39,994 bases of DNA. It comes from an uncultured Sutterella sp. (GTDB taxonomy: Bacteria; Pseudomonadota; Gammaproteobacteria; Burkholderiales; Burkholderiaceae_F). Positions 31,617-39,843 of the stretch are shown here, one piece after another. The DNA is taken from the NCBI GenBank assembly GCA_905202595.1, contig CAJKSP010000020.1:1-39994 (forward strand). The letters are read 5' to 3'. The position numbers and the translations under genes are program-made. Numbering within the stretch: position 1 is the first letter of the stretch; each line of letters opens with the position of its first letter. The notes beneath the pieces were generated by a model, which was not told the origin of the DNA, did not search any database, and was given only the letters and a program-made list of their open reading frames with translations.

Positions 31617-33200
31617 ATGAACGTTCAGCGTCGAAACATTCTTCGCGGCAGCCTCGCCGCCGCTCTCGCCCTTCCGATGGCCGGCGTCAAGGCCGTCGAG
31701 CTCACGAAGGACATCAAGTGGGACAAGGAAGCCGACGTGGTCGTCGTCGGCTTCGGCGGCGCCGGCGCCTGCGCGGCCATTGAAGCGCACGATGCCGGCG
31801 CAAAGGTGCTCATCATCGAGAAGCTCGCTGAAGGCGGCGGCAACACCGCGGTCTCCTCGGGCGGCTTCATGGTGCCGAAGGACAAGAACGAGGCCTACAA
31901 GTACCTCAACGCCACCTACGCCTTCGCCGACAGCGAAAAGGACGAAGAGCTCCTGCAGAAGTTCTGCGACGACATCATGGGCGTGAAGGACTTCATCACC
32001 GGCCTCAAGCCCGACACCAAGCTCATGATCTACGGCCACGCGGGCTTCAAGACGCTCCCGGGCTCCGACACGATCGACAAGTACCGCGTCCGCGGCAAGA
32101 AGCGCGGCGGCGACTGCCTCTTCGACACCTACAAGTACGCCATTGAAGACGCACGCAAGATCGAAGTGATGTACGAGACCCCGGCGCTCGAGATCATCCG
32201 CCGCGGCGAAGAGGCCGTGGGCGTCGTCGCGAACGCCAAGGGCAAGAAGATCAACATCAAGGCCAACCGCGCCGTGATCCTCACGACGGGCGGCTACGAA
32301 TACGACCCGCAGAGCCTGCGCACGTTCGCCCTCGGCCGCAGCATTCTCGGCCTCGGCAACCCGGGCAACACCGGCGACGGCCTGCGCATGGCGCAGTCCA
32401 TGGGCGCCCGCTTGTGGCACATGACCGCCTATTCGTGCCCGGTCGGCATGAAGGTGCCGGGCCTCAAGGCGGCCATTCAGCTCAACATCCTCGCGCCGTC
32501 GCACATCTGGGTCGACCAGGACGGCAAGCGCTTCGTCAATGAAAAGGGCCTCGACAACCACACGTGCCTCTACGCCGTGAACCAGATGGACCCGATCAAG
32601 CACCGCTATCCGCGCATTCCGTGCTTCCTGATCATGGACGAGAAGGCCCGCAAGACCGGCCCGATCTCGGGCGGCGCCACCTCCGGCTACGCGCTCAACC
32701 GCGAAGGCTACAAGTGGTCGTCTGACAACTCCGTCGAAATCGAGAAGGGCATCATCATCAAGGCCCAGACGATCCGCGAGCTCGCCGAGAAGATCAAGGT
32801 CCCGGCCGACGCGCTCGAAGCCACGGTGAAGCGCTGGAACACCGACATCAAGAACGGCAAGGACACCGAATTCGGCCGCATCCTCAAGCGCGACCCGAAG
32901 GGCAAGTCCACGTTCGCCGGCCGCGAGGCGCCGATCGTCTCCGAGCCGCTGAGCGAAGAGGGCCCGTACTACGCCGTGCCGCTCTATCCGACGATGCTCA
33001 ACACCCAGGGCGGCCCGAAGAAGAACATCAAGGGCCAGGTCATGGATCCGCTCGACCGTCCGATTCCGCGCCTCTACGCCGCGGGCGAGCTCGGCTCGAT
33101 GTGGGGCTCGATCTACCAGGGCGCGACGAACAACGCCGAGTGCATCGTCTTCGGCCGCATCGCCGGCCGCGAAGCGGCGAAGGAGAAGCCCTGGGCCTGA
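31617..33200 (+). CDS. Tat-exported FAD-dependent reductase, flavin subunit partner of the tetraheme cytochrome
   Basis: The 527-residue protein begins with a Tat-like signal (QRRNILRGSLAAALALPMAG). The FAD dinucleotide-binding motif is VVVVGFGGAGACAAIEA (about 41-57) and the second glycine-rich region is LTTGGYEYDPQSL near 225. The C-terminal FAD-cap/closing region is LYAAGELGSMWGSIYQGATN. It belongs to the fumarate reductase/3-oxosteroid-dehydrogenase-like FAD superfamily. The fumarate-specific HHTMGG and ENRLGG segments are replaced by LYPTMLNTQGGPKKN and MWGSIYQGATNNAE, so the catalytic Arg/His set for fumarate is absent. It has no FMN domain and no heme motif, consistent with electron supply from the adjacent cytochrome. 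AAAGGA lies about 8 bases before ATG 31617. Substrate unknown. Confidence 0.92.
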   Translation: MNVQRRNILRGSLAAALALPMAGVKAVELTKDIKWDKEADVVVVGFGGAGACAAIEAHDAGAKVLIIEKLAEGGGNTAVSSGGFMVPKDKNEAYKYLNATYAFADSEKDEELLQKFCDDIMGVKDFITGLKPDTKLMIYGHAGFKTLPGSDTIDKYRVRGKKRGGDCLFDTYKYAIEDARKIEVMYETPALEIIRRGEEAVGVVANAKGKKINIKANRAVILTTGGYEYDPQSLRTFALGRSILGLGNPGNTGDGLRMAQSMGARLWHMTAYSCPVGMKVPGLKAAIQLNILAPSHIWVDQDGKRFVNEKGLDNHTCLYAVNQMDPIKHRYPRIPCFLIMDEKARKTGPISGGATSGYALNREGYKWSSDNSVEIEKGIIIKAQTIRELAEKIKVPADALEATVKRWNTDIKNGKDTEFGRILKRDPKGKSTFAGREAPIVSEPLSEEGPYYAVPLYPTMLNTQGGPKKNIKGQVMDPLDRPIPRLYAAGELGSMWGSIYQGATNNAECIVFGRIAGREAAKEKPWA

Positions 33201-33293
33201 TGAATCAGCGCTCCGGCTGCTCTGAGGCGCGGCGCCTGTCTCTCCGCGCAGCGCCTCGGAGCGCCAGCTCCTGATCCAGGGTCTGTTGGTCGA

Positions 33294-33331
33294 AAGGCCG
33301 GACGGCTTGAATGAGCCGTCCGGCCTTTTTT
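33294..33331 (+). terminator. rho-independent terminator after the FAD reductase
   Basis: Perfect 14-bp stem AAGGCCGGACGGCT / AGCCGTCCGGCCTT with a 6-base loop and a T-run to 33331. It sits 37 bases below the stop of the convergent kinase gene and may stop both transcripts. Confidence 0.93.
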
Positions 33332-33367
33332 CACTTCCGCACTCGGCCGCCGGGAAACGCTGCTCTT

Positions 33368-34243
33368 CTAGACGAGCTCGTAGGTTGCCGCCTGGATCGG
33401 GATGAGGAGGTTCTGCAGCACCCGCTCAAGAAGAATCCCCTCGCGGTTGTCGATCTGATAGCCGAAGGTCGCGCGAATCCCCTGCAGGATGAACTGCGCC
33501 GCACGGTCCATCGCGATCGGCAGGCTGTCGCCCTGCAGCAGGCTCCCCGTGATGACGCTCGTGAAGGTGTCGCCCGTCCCGGGATAGTGCGCCGGCAGAT
33601 AGGGGCAGGTCACCTTCCAGGTGCGCCGGTCGGAGCGGCTCTCGGCAATGACGCTCGTGAGGTTCGGCTGCCCCGCCACCGGCACGCCCGTGATGATGAC
33701 GGTGTCGGGACCGAGCGCCGCGAGCTCGCGGATCGCCTCCTTCAGCTCCTCGTTCGTGCACGACGCCCGGTAGGGCTCGCCGAGGAGCGCGAAGGCCTCG
33801 GTGAGGTTGGGCGTGAGCACGTCCGCGCGCGAGGCGAGGACGCGCATCTCGCTCACCATCTCGTCCGTGATCTTGCTGTAGAGACGGCCGTTGTCGCCAA
33901 GCACCGGGTCGACCACGATGAGGGTGCTGCCGCGCCGGAAGCGGTCGATGAAGCCGCTCACAATCTGAATCTGCCGGGGCGAGCCGAGGTAGCCCGTGTA
34001 GATCGCGTCAAACGTCATGCCGAGCCGCTCCCACTCGCGGATGATCTTGGGCATCTCGTCGGTGAGATCGAGAAACGAGAAGTTCGGGTACTGCGTGTGG
34101 TTGGAAAGAATCGCCGTCGGCAGCGGACAGACGTCGAAGCCGAGCGTCGAGAGCACCGGAATGACGGCCATGAGGGACGTGCGGCCGACGCCGCAGAGGT
34201 CGTGAACTGCCGCAATGCGGCGTACGCCTGGCGTGAATCGCAT
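33368..34243 (-). CDS. pyridoxamine/pyridoxal kinase (ribokinase-like family)
   Basis: Cytoplasmic kinase phosphorylating B6 vitamers at the 5' hydroxyl, salvaging pyridoxal phosphate. The 291-residue product has AVHDLCGVGRTSLMAVIPVL near 13-32, LSNHTQYPNFSF near 46, the DPVLGDNGRLYS segment near 112 (magnesium and substrate contacts), DVLTPNLTEAFALLG near 139 and the catalytic anion-hole motif GTGDTF near 222. The family resembles PdxY/ThiD; the VHDLCGVGRTSL start is typical of pyridoxamine kinases. AGGAG lies about 10 bases upstream of the ATG at 34243. It is transcribed alone. The nearest other candidate would be hydroxymethylpyrimidine kinase, which I consider less likely. Confidence 0.88.
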   Translation of the reverse strand: MRFTPGVRRIAAVHDLCGVGRTSLMAVIPVLSTLGFDVCPLPTAILSNHTQYPNFSFLDLTDEMPKIIREWERLGMTFDAIYTGYLGSPRQIQIVSGFIDRFRRGSTLIVVDPVLGDNGRLYSKITDEMVSEMRVLASRADVLTPNLTEAFALLGEPYRASCTNEELKEAIRELAALGPDTVIITGVPVAGQPNLTSVIAESRSDRRTWKVTCPYLPAHYPGTGDTFTSVITGSLLQGDSLPIAMDRAAQFILQGIRATFGYQIDNREGILLERVLQNLLIPIQAATYELV

Positions 34244-34665
34244 GGATGAAGCGCTCCTTTGTCCGCTGCCATGCAGCGGAAGTCAGACGAAGACGAATAG
34301 GAAGTTCCCATCGTAGCGCGCTCTTCAGGCGGCAGCTGTCGGCGCAGGGATGTCCCGGCGCGCCCCGGACGAAGCGGCCGAACGCAAAGCCCAGCGAAAT
34401 TGTCTCAAACGCTGAGCGCAGGCCCTGCCGCCTACGCCATTCGCCGCATGGCGGTCCGCTCGGGACCGCAGGACAGGCATATAGGATTGATCGAATGAGC
34501 CTGCGCTCCTGTGCCGGCTTCACGGCAGAAAAAAGCGAAAGCCGCGAGGCCTTCGGCAGGCACGCAGCCGCCGCACCCTAAGCGGAAGGCCCAGCCCGAT
34601 CCGCCGCCGATTCGGACGGCAAGCGGATCCGGGCCGCTTCGAGAAGACGCAAAAAGGAGGATTCC
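34244..34665. other. intergenic region between divergent kinase and decarboxylase-like genes
   Basis: No gene is supported in these 422 bases. The only structure noted is a 7-bp inverted repeat GCGGTCC / GGACCGC at 34451-34469. Promoters for both divergent units should lie here, but no good hexamer pair was found. AAAAAGGAGG stands directly before the + strand start at 34666. Confidence 0.5.
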
Positions 34666-35634
34666 ATGAGCAAGCCGCTTGTTCGCATCAAGCTTCGCGA
34701 CTGGGACTGGGTGACGCCCGTCCTGCTCGGCGACGTCAAGTCCGAGGACGTGGACGTCGTCGGCATCCGCGTTCCCAAGCTCATCGACAACGTCGCCGCA
34801 GACCCGGACTGCGAAGCCGCCGAGATGAGCCTCTCGCGCTACAACATTCAGGTCGCGAAGCGCGGGGGCATTCCCGGCGTCGTCGCCGTGCCCTTCCTCA
34901 TGATGCGGGGCTTCCGCACGCGCAACATCGTCGTGCCGGAAGACTCGCCCCTCACGTCGATCAGCGAGCTCAAGGGCAAGCGCATCGGCCTCTCGGGCTG
35001 GCAGGACTCGGGCAACACCTGGACGAAGGCGCTGCTGCGCCGCGAAGGCGTCGAAGTCTCCGACTGCCGCTGGGTCGTCACGCGCTGCACGGCCGCCGAC
35101 GCGATCGATCCGAACCGCGCCTGCGGCTTTGACGACGGCAAGCTCGTCGTCCACGACCCGAACGAAAAGCCCCTCGTCGACATGCTCCATGAGGGCGAGA
35201 TCGACGCGATGCTGCAGGCGTTCATGCCGAAGGGCTACTTCGAGGGCGAGCTCGGCCTGCGCCCGCTCGTGCGCGACTTCAAAGCGCATGAAGCGGCCTA
35301 CTTCAAGGAAACGGGCTACGTGCCGGGCATCCACATCCTCACCTTCAAGGCCTCCTTCGTCGAAGCCCATCCGGAGGCGCCCGCCGCCGTCTGCCGGCTG
35401 CTCGACGAGGCGAAGAAGCTCTGGAAGGCGAAGCGCCGCCGCTACGCCGACACGTCCGCTTGGATCATTCAGGACCTGCTCGACGAAGCGCACCTGCTCG
35501 GCGAAGGCGCCGATCCCTGGGGGCTCGAGCCCAACCGCCGCATGTTCGACGACTTCTGCCGCGAAGCGTTCGAGCAGAAGCTCACGCCCCGCCTCACCAA
35601 CGCCGACATGCTTTTTCCGGAGAAGTTTGAATGA
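34666..35634 (+). CDS. 4,5-dihydroxyphthalate decarboxylase-like / periplasmic-binding-fold protein without signal peptide
   Basis: The 322-residue protein resembles the 4,5-dihydroxyphthalate decarboxylase family, which shares the fold of ABC-type binding proteins. Visible similarities are the CEAAEMSLSRYNIQVAKRGG segment (about 46-65), VVAVPFLMMRGFRTRNIVV (about 69-88), ELKGKRIGLSGWQDSGNTWT (about 101-120), and the second-lobe LVDMLHEGEIDAMLQAFMPK segment near 166-185. It has no signal peptide, so it should be cytoplasmic and either an enzyme or a cytosolic ligand binder. GGAGG lies 7 bases upstream of the ATG. Its stop overlaps the next gene's start by four bases, so it is coupled to the nitrilase-family amidase. 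Decarboxylase activity is not established from sequence. Confidence 0.75.
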   Translation: MSKPLVRIKLRDWDWVTPVLLGDVKSEDVDVVGIRVPKLIDNVAADPDCEAAEMSLSRYNIQVAKRGGIPGVVAVPFLMMRGFRTRNIVVPEDSPLTSISELKGKRIGLSGWQDSGNTWTKALLRREGVEVSDCRWVVTRCTAADAIDPNRACGFDDGKLVVHDPNEKPLVDMLHEGEIDAMLQAFMPKGYFEGELGLRPLVRDFKAHEAAYFKETGYVPGIHILTFKASFVEAHPEAPAAVCRLLDEAKKLWKAKRRRYADTSAWIIQDLLDEAHLLGEGADPWGLEPNRRMFDDFCREAFEQKLTPRLTNADMLFPEKFE

Positions 35635-36461
35635 CTGAAAGCAGCATTCTGCGCGTGGCGCTCTCGCAGTTCTTCGTGCAGGAGACGAGCGAAGAGAACA
35701 GCCGCCTCATCGACGAGCGCATTGCGCGCGCCGCCGGCGAAGGCGCCGGCCTTCTGATCCTCCCCGAAGGCGTGCTCGCGCGCCGTCCGGGCTGCGGCAG
35801 CTGGGGCGCCGAGCACGCCGAGCGCATCGACGGCCCGTTCGTCACCCGCCTTCTGGAATCCACCGCCAAGCCCGGCCGCGAGAATCTTCTCGTCGTCTGC
35901 ACGGCGCTTCTGAAGAAAAACCCAGGCGATCCGGCTGAAAAGCGTGCGGCGAACATGCTCCTCGCGGTGCGCAACGGCCGCCTCGAGCTCGCCTACCAGA
36001 AGCTCCATCTCTACGACGCCTTCAAGGCCAAGGAGAGCGACAACGTCGTCCCGGGCGACGAAGTGCCGAAGCTCCTCAAGGCGGGCCCCTTCACCGTGGG
36101 CTTCCTCACCTGCTACGACCTGCGCTTCCCCGAGCTCGCCCGACGGCTTGCCGTCGACGGCGCCGAACTCCTCGCCGCGCCCTCGGCCTGGGTCAAGGGC
36201 CCGCTCAAGGAAATGCACTGGGACCTCTGCATCCGCGGCCGCGCGCTCGAAAACACCTGCTACGTCGCGGGCGTGAGCGAATGCGGTCCGGTCAATATCG
36301 GCGAATCGAAGATTGCGGACCCGCTCGGCTTCGTCTGTGCACAGTGCGGCCCGAGCGACGAGATGCGCTTTGCGGACCTCGACCGCGAGCGCGTGCTTGA
36401 AGCGCGCCGGTCGCTCCCCGTGCTCGAGAACCGCCGCTTCCGCACGCCGGAGCTGCGCTGA
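35631..36461 (+). CDS. nitrilase superfamily carbon-nitrogen hydrolase (amidase)
   Basis: Cytoplasmic amidase of 276 residues with the complete Glu-Lys-Cys triad: Glu46 in LILPEGVLA, Lys124 in AYQKLHLYDAF and nucleophile Cys161 in FLTCYDLRFPELAR. The second conserved Glu position is in KEMHWDLCIRGRALEN. The sequence is closest to the deaminated-glutathione amidase/omega-amidase (Nit1/Nit2-like) branch. The start ATG overlaps the preceding stop (ATGA). Together with the decarboxylase-like protein and the downstream amino acid-type importer it suggests uptake and processing of an amide- or amine-bearing organic acid. The exact substrate is unknown. Confidence 0.93.
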   Translation: MTESSILRVALSQFFVQETSEENSRLIDERIARAAGEGAGLLILPEGVLARRPGCGSWGAEHAERIDGPFVTRLLESTAKPGRENLLVVCTALLKKNPGDPAEKRAANMLLAVRNGRLELAYQKLHLYDAFKAKESDNVVPGDEVPKLLKAGPFTVGFLTCYDLRFPELARRLAVDGAELLAAPSAWVKGPLKEMHWDLCIRGRALENTCYVAGVSECGPVNIGESKIADPLGFVCAQCGPSDEMRFADLDRERVLEARRSLPVLENRRFRTPELR

Positions 36462-36599
36462 CCACGCCGCCCCTGCAAAAAAAGCCTCGGCCATTCAAAT
36501 CATCTGCCGCTTAGCAAGGCACTGAAGGATGCCCCCGAAGTTCAGTGAACGAATTTGCTCAAAGCTTTCAAGCTGCGGCATCAAAAAGGAACAAACATC

Positions 36600-37478
36600 A
36601 TGCTGAAGACGCTCAAGCCCATCGCCGCCGCTGCGGCGGCCGTCCTCGCCCTCGCATTCGCTGCCGGCCCTGCCGCCAGCGCCCCCTCGGCGAACCTCCC
36701 GGAGAACGTCAAGTCGTCCGGCGTCCTGAAGAACGGCGTCATCGGAACCTTCTCGCCCTACACCATCACAAACGCCGACCGCTCCATCACCGGTGCAGCC
36801 ATGGACCTGCTGCCGCACCTCGAGAAGATTCTCGGCGTGAAGATCGAAACGAAGGCGCTCGCGGGCCACACGGCCACCATGCTCGCCCTCACGTCCGGCC
36901 GCGTCGACGCGCTGATCGAGCCTGTGGGCGACTATCCGGACCGCGAGAAGAACTACGACTTCGTCGACTACGTGAAGGAATACGTGGTCTTCCTCGTCCC
37001 GAAGGGAAATCCGAAGGGCATCAAGGACATCGCCGACACCTGCGGCCTGCGCGTCTCCGTGATGGCCGCGGGCTCGGCCGAGCGCGTGATCAAGAAGCAG
37101 TCCGAAGTCTGCAAGGCGCAGGGCAAGCCCGCCGTGACGGTGCTCTCGTTCGAGGGCCAGGCCGCGCCGACGCTTGCCGTCGCCTCGGGCCGCGCGGATG
37201 CCTTCTTCTCGTCGCAGGCGCCCCTCACCTACTTCTCGAAGCAGAATGACGGCAAGTTCGAGCTCGCCGCCGTGGGCCGCGCCAACGGCTTCGACGACAT
37301 CTTCCAGGGCATCGCCGTGAAGAAGGGCTCGCCCCTCGGGCCGGCGCTCCTCGATGCGATGAAGGTCCTCTTCGAGAACGGCACCTATGCCCAGATCATG
37401 AAGAAGTACGGCCTTGAAGCGAACATGATCGACGCGCCGGGCATCAACCTCGCCACGTCGAAGAAGACGGCGCAGTAA
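36600..37478 (+). CDS. periplasmic substrate-binding protein of a polar amino acid-type ABC transporter
   Basis: Secreted solute receptor of 292 residues. I start at ATG 36600 (AAGGA 9 bases upstream, followed immediately by a signal peptide MLKTLKPIAAAAAAVLALAF...ASA), not at the earlier in-frame ATG 36555. The mature part has the family-3 binding-protein pattern: GVLKNGVIGTFSPYT, AAMDLLPHLEKILGVKIE, a domain-crossing ALTSGRVDALIEPVGDYPDR and the second-lobe LAVASGRADAFFSSQAPLTY. Asp/Glu and Arg residues in these stretches would bind an amino acid-like ligand. The gene is 138 bases after the amidase gene and is followed by an attenuator hairpin, then the permease and ATPase genes. Confidence 0.93.
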   Translation: MLKTLKPIAAAAAAVLALAFAAGPAASAPSANLPENVKSSGVLKNGVIGTFSPYTITNADRSITGAAMDLLPHLEKILGVKIETKALAGHTATMLALTSGRVDALIEPVGDYPDREKNYDFVDYVKEYVVFLVPKGNPKGIKDIADTCGLRVSVMAAGSAERVIKKQSEVCKAQGKPAVTVLSFEGQAAPTLAVASGRADAFFSSQAPLTYFSKQNDGKFELAAVGRANGFDDIFQGIAVKKGSPLGPALLDAMKVLFENGTYAQIMKKYGLEANMIDAPGINLATSKKTAQ

Positions 37479-37495
37479 GAGCGCTGCCGCCAGCA

Positions 37496-37566
37496 GGCCC
37501 GGCAGGGCCCCCGCGCGCCGGCATGACGCCCTCGCGCGCGGACCCGCCGGGCCGCCTCGTTTTTTC
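37496..37566 (+). terminator. intercistronic attenuator between binding protein and permease genes
   Basis: Outer stem GGCCCGGC (37496-37503) / GCCGGGCC (37546-37553), with further GC-rich pairing inside (CCGCGCGC with GCGCGCGG), then a run of six T residues (37560-37565). Such partial terminators commonly keep the binding protein in excess over the membrane parts. Confidence 0.7.
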
Positions 37567-37597
37567 CTTCCGCACTCTTTTTTAGGAACGTTTCATC

Positions 37598-38506
37598 ATG
37601 GGCAGCTTGTCGAGCAAGGCGCTCGCAGAGCGGGCGCTTGACGTCAAGAACGCGCGCCCGCTCGGCCACCCCGTCCGCACGGCTGTCGCAGCCGTGCTCG
37701 CCGTGGCCGTCGCGGGCTTTGTCTGGATCTGTGCGCGCAACCCCAACTTCGGCTGGGCGACCGTCGGGCAGTACCTCTTCGATCCGTCGGTGCTGCGCGG
37801 CATCCGCATGACGATCGTGCTCACGGTCGTCTCCATGGCGCTCGGCACGGTGCTCGGCCTCATCTGCGCCGTCATGAAGATGTCGGGGCTCCGGTTCTTC
37901 TCGGGCCTCGCCGACCTCTACCTCTGGTTCTTCCGCTCGACGCCGCTCCTCGTGCAGCTGCTCTTCTGGTACAACCTCGCGGCGCTCTTCCCCGAAATTG
38001 GCATTCCGGGCGTGGCGATGTGGGAGACGAATTCGCTCATCACGCCGCTCACGGCCGCCGTGGCGGGCCTCGCCCTCAATGAAGGCGCCTACATGGGCGA
38101 AATCATCCGCGCGGGCCTCCAGTCGGTCGACCCTGCGCAGAAGGAGACGGCCGAAGCCTTCGGCATGAGCCGCTCGCAGATTCTCATGCGCGTGCTCCTG
38201 CCGCAGGCCATGCGCGCGATCATCCCGCCCTTCGGCAATCAGGTGATTTCCATGATCAAGGCGACGGCCATGGTGAGCGTGATCGCCATGGACGATCTCC
38301 TCTATGCCGTTCAGACGATCTACAACCAGAACTTCCAGATCATTCCGCTTCTGCTCGTCGCCGTGATCTGGTACCTCGTCATCACGTCGATCCTCTCGCT
38401 CATCCAGGCCCGCATCGAGCGCCACTATGCCAAGAGCGACCGAGGCGGCGCCGCCGCGGCGCCCGCAGACGCCGCAAAGAGCTTGAGCGAAGCGAATCCC
38501 GCCTGA
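37598..38506 (+). CDS. amino acid-type ABC transporter permease
   Basis: Inner-membrane channel subunit of the HisM/HisQ-type family, 302 residues. After an N-terminal cytoplasmic segment there is a first helix (about 28-45) and a periplasmic stretch. The permease core (about 70-280) has TLR-like FFRSTPLLVQLLFWYN, the EAA loop EGAYMGEIIRAGLQSVDPAQ with the conserved Gly, and ETAEAFGMSRSQILMRVLLP. The protein is about 60 residues longer at the N-terminus than minimal HisMQ permeases, as seen in several single-permease importers; it would act as a homodimer. AGGAA lies about 10 bases before the ATG. The gene is 30 bases upstream of the ATPase gene. Confidence 0.94.
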   Translation: MGSLSSKALAERALDVKNARPLGHPVRTAVAAVLAVAVAGFVWICARNPNFGWATVGQYLFDPSVLRGIRMTIVLTVVSMALGTVLGLICAVMKMSGLRFFSGLADLYLWFFRSTPLLVQLLFWYNLAALFPEIGIPGVAMWETNSLITPLTAAVAGLALNEGAYMGEIIRAGLQSVDPAQKETAEAFGMSRSQILMRVLLPQAMRAIIPPFGNQVISMIKATAMVSVIAMDDLLYAVQTIYNQNFQIIPLLLVAVIWYLVITSILSLIQARIERHYAKSDRGGAAAAPADAAKSLSEANPA

Positions 38507-38536
38507 TCCGCGCAGCACAGCAAAGGAGTTTTCAGC

Positions 38537-39409
38537 ATGGCAGCAGTCAAGTCCAGCATGACCGACGCCGAACTCGAAGCGGCGGCGGCCTCGGCCGACG
38601 CCGTTCTTCCGCGCTCGGACGGCCCCGACATCGTCGTGCGCGCTTCGGGCGTGCGCAAGCGCTTCGGCGGCAACGAAGTCCTCAAGGGCGTCGACCTTGA
38701 AGTCCACCGCGGCAAGGTGGTCGTGATCCTCGGGCCCTCGGGCTCGGGCAAGTCGACGCTTCTGCGCTGCATCAACCACCTCGAGCGCCTCGACGAAGGC
38801 TCGATTCAGGTTGACGGCGTGCAGGTGGGCTACGTGGAGAAGAACGGCGTCCTCTACGAAGCGCCCTACCGCGTGCTCGCCGAGCAGCGGCGCCACATCG
38901 GCATGGTCTTTCAGAGCTTCAACCTCTTCCCGCACATGACGGTGCTCGAGAACGTCATGGAGGCGCCCGTGCACGTCCACGGCGAAGATCCGGCCGTGGT
39001 GCGCCCCCGCGCGCTGAGCCTTCTGAAGCGCGTGGGCCTTCTCGACAAGGCGAACGAATACCCGCGTCGGCTCTCCGGCGGCCAGCAGCAGCGCGTCTCC
39101 ATTGCGCGCGCGCTCTGCATCAAGCCGGACCTGCTCCTCTTCGACGAGCCGACCTCCGCGCTCGACCCGCAGCTTGTGGGCGAAGTGCTCGCTGTCATCC
39201 GAAGCCTTGCCGACGAAGGCTTCACAATGATCGTCGTCACGCATGAGATTCCCTTCGCGCACGACGTCGCGAACTGGGTGGTCTTCATGGCCGACGGCGT
39301 CGTCGTCGAAGAAGGCAAGCCCGCCGACGTGATCGACCATCCGAAGTCTCCGCGCCTGCGCGAGTTCCTGAAGCGCTATCTCTCGGGAAAGTCGGGAGAA
39401 GCCGCCTGA
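38537..39409 (+). CDS. amino acid-type ABC transporter ATP-binding protein
   Basis: Cytoplasmic ATPase of 290 residues powering the importer. All nucleotide-binding motifs are present: Walker A GPSGSGKST (about 65), Q-loop in VFQSFNLFPHMT (about 125), signature LSGGQQQRVS (about 178), Walker B LLLFDEPTSALDP (about 198) and the H-loop histidine in VVTHEIPFAH (about 234). An N-terminal extension of about 30 residues precedes the core, and there is a short insertion (VGYVEKNGVLYEAPYRVL) before the Q-loop, common in the GlnQ/HisP-type proteins of this organism group. AAAGGAG lies about 9 bases before the ATG. A terminator follows at 39448. Confidence 0.95.
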   Translation: MAAVKSSMTDAELEAAAASADAVLPRSDGPDIVVRASGVRKRFGGNEVLKGVDLEVHRGKVVVILGPSGSGKSTLLRCINHLERLDEGSIQVDGVQVGYVEKNGVLYEAPYRVLAEQRRHIGMVFQSFNLFPHMTVLENVMEAPVHVHGEDPAVVRPRALSLLKRVGLLDKANEYPRRLSGGQQQRVSIARALCIKPDLLLFDEPTSALDPQLVGEVLAVIRSLADEGFTMIVVTHEIPFAHDVANWVVFMADGVVVEEGKPADVIDHPKSPRLREFLKRYLSGKSGEAA

Positions 39410-39447
39410 CGGTCGGCACGCTTTTTCAAATTCTGTCCGTACATCCA

Positions 39448-39486
39448 GCCGCTCGAGCGCTCTTCGCGCCGAGCGGCTTTTCTTTT
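39448..39486 (+). terminator. rho-independent terminator of the ABC importer operon
   Basis: Stem GCCGCTCG / CGAGCGGC (39448-39455 and 39470-39477), a 14-base loop that can pair further (AGCGC with GCGC-like bases), followed by TTTTCTTTT. Confidence 0.85.
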
Positions 39487-39805
39487 CTGGGCCAGCCGCA
39501 GGGAAAAAATCTGTCAGAAGCTGCCGCTTGCGGTCGCGCGTTCCATCGAAAGGCGCTTCTGAACCATTCCAATAAGAGCAGCAGAGACATTCGCAGCCCC
39601 TCTTCGCCCTTTCAGCCGGCTTCTCAGACGGCACTGCCTCTATTTAGACAGCCGAGCAAGACGTCCGCAGCGCTTCTTTCCAGACGCGCGCCAGACGTCC
39701 ACCGATATTCCAGCGGCAGGCTGAATGCGCACCTGTATCGCAGAAGATACAGGGCTCTTCATTTTTCGAGTCTTGCTGAGAATTTTTAATTTCAACAATT
39801 TCAAT

Positions 39806-39835
39806 TTGTTAATTTGTTGACTGAACCATTATTAG
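39806..39835 (+). promoter_or_regulatory. candidate promoter before the poly-C tract
   Basis: TTGTTA at 39806-39811 and TTATTA at 39829-39834 (17-base spacing; TATTAG one base later gives 18) in a strongly AT-rich block. The transcript would start at about 39841-39844, right at the 11-C tract. Confidence 0.4.
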
Positions 39836-39843
39836 GGTTAGTA

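Noticed and set aside
37385..39634. 749-residue open frame on the minus strand opposite the ABC importer
   Set aside because: Composition is His/Arg/Asp/Val-rich with no domain, and it mirrors three well-recognised + strand genes; a typical antisense shadow in GC-rich DNA.
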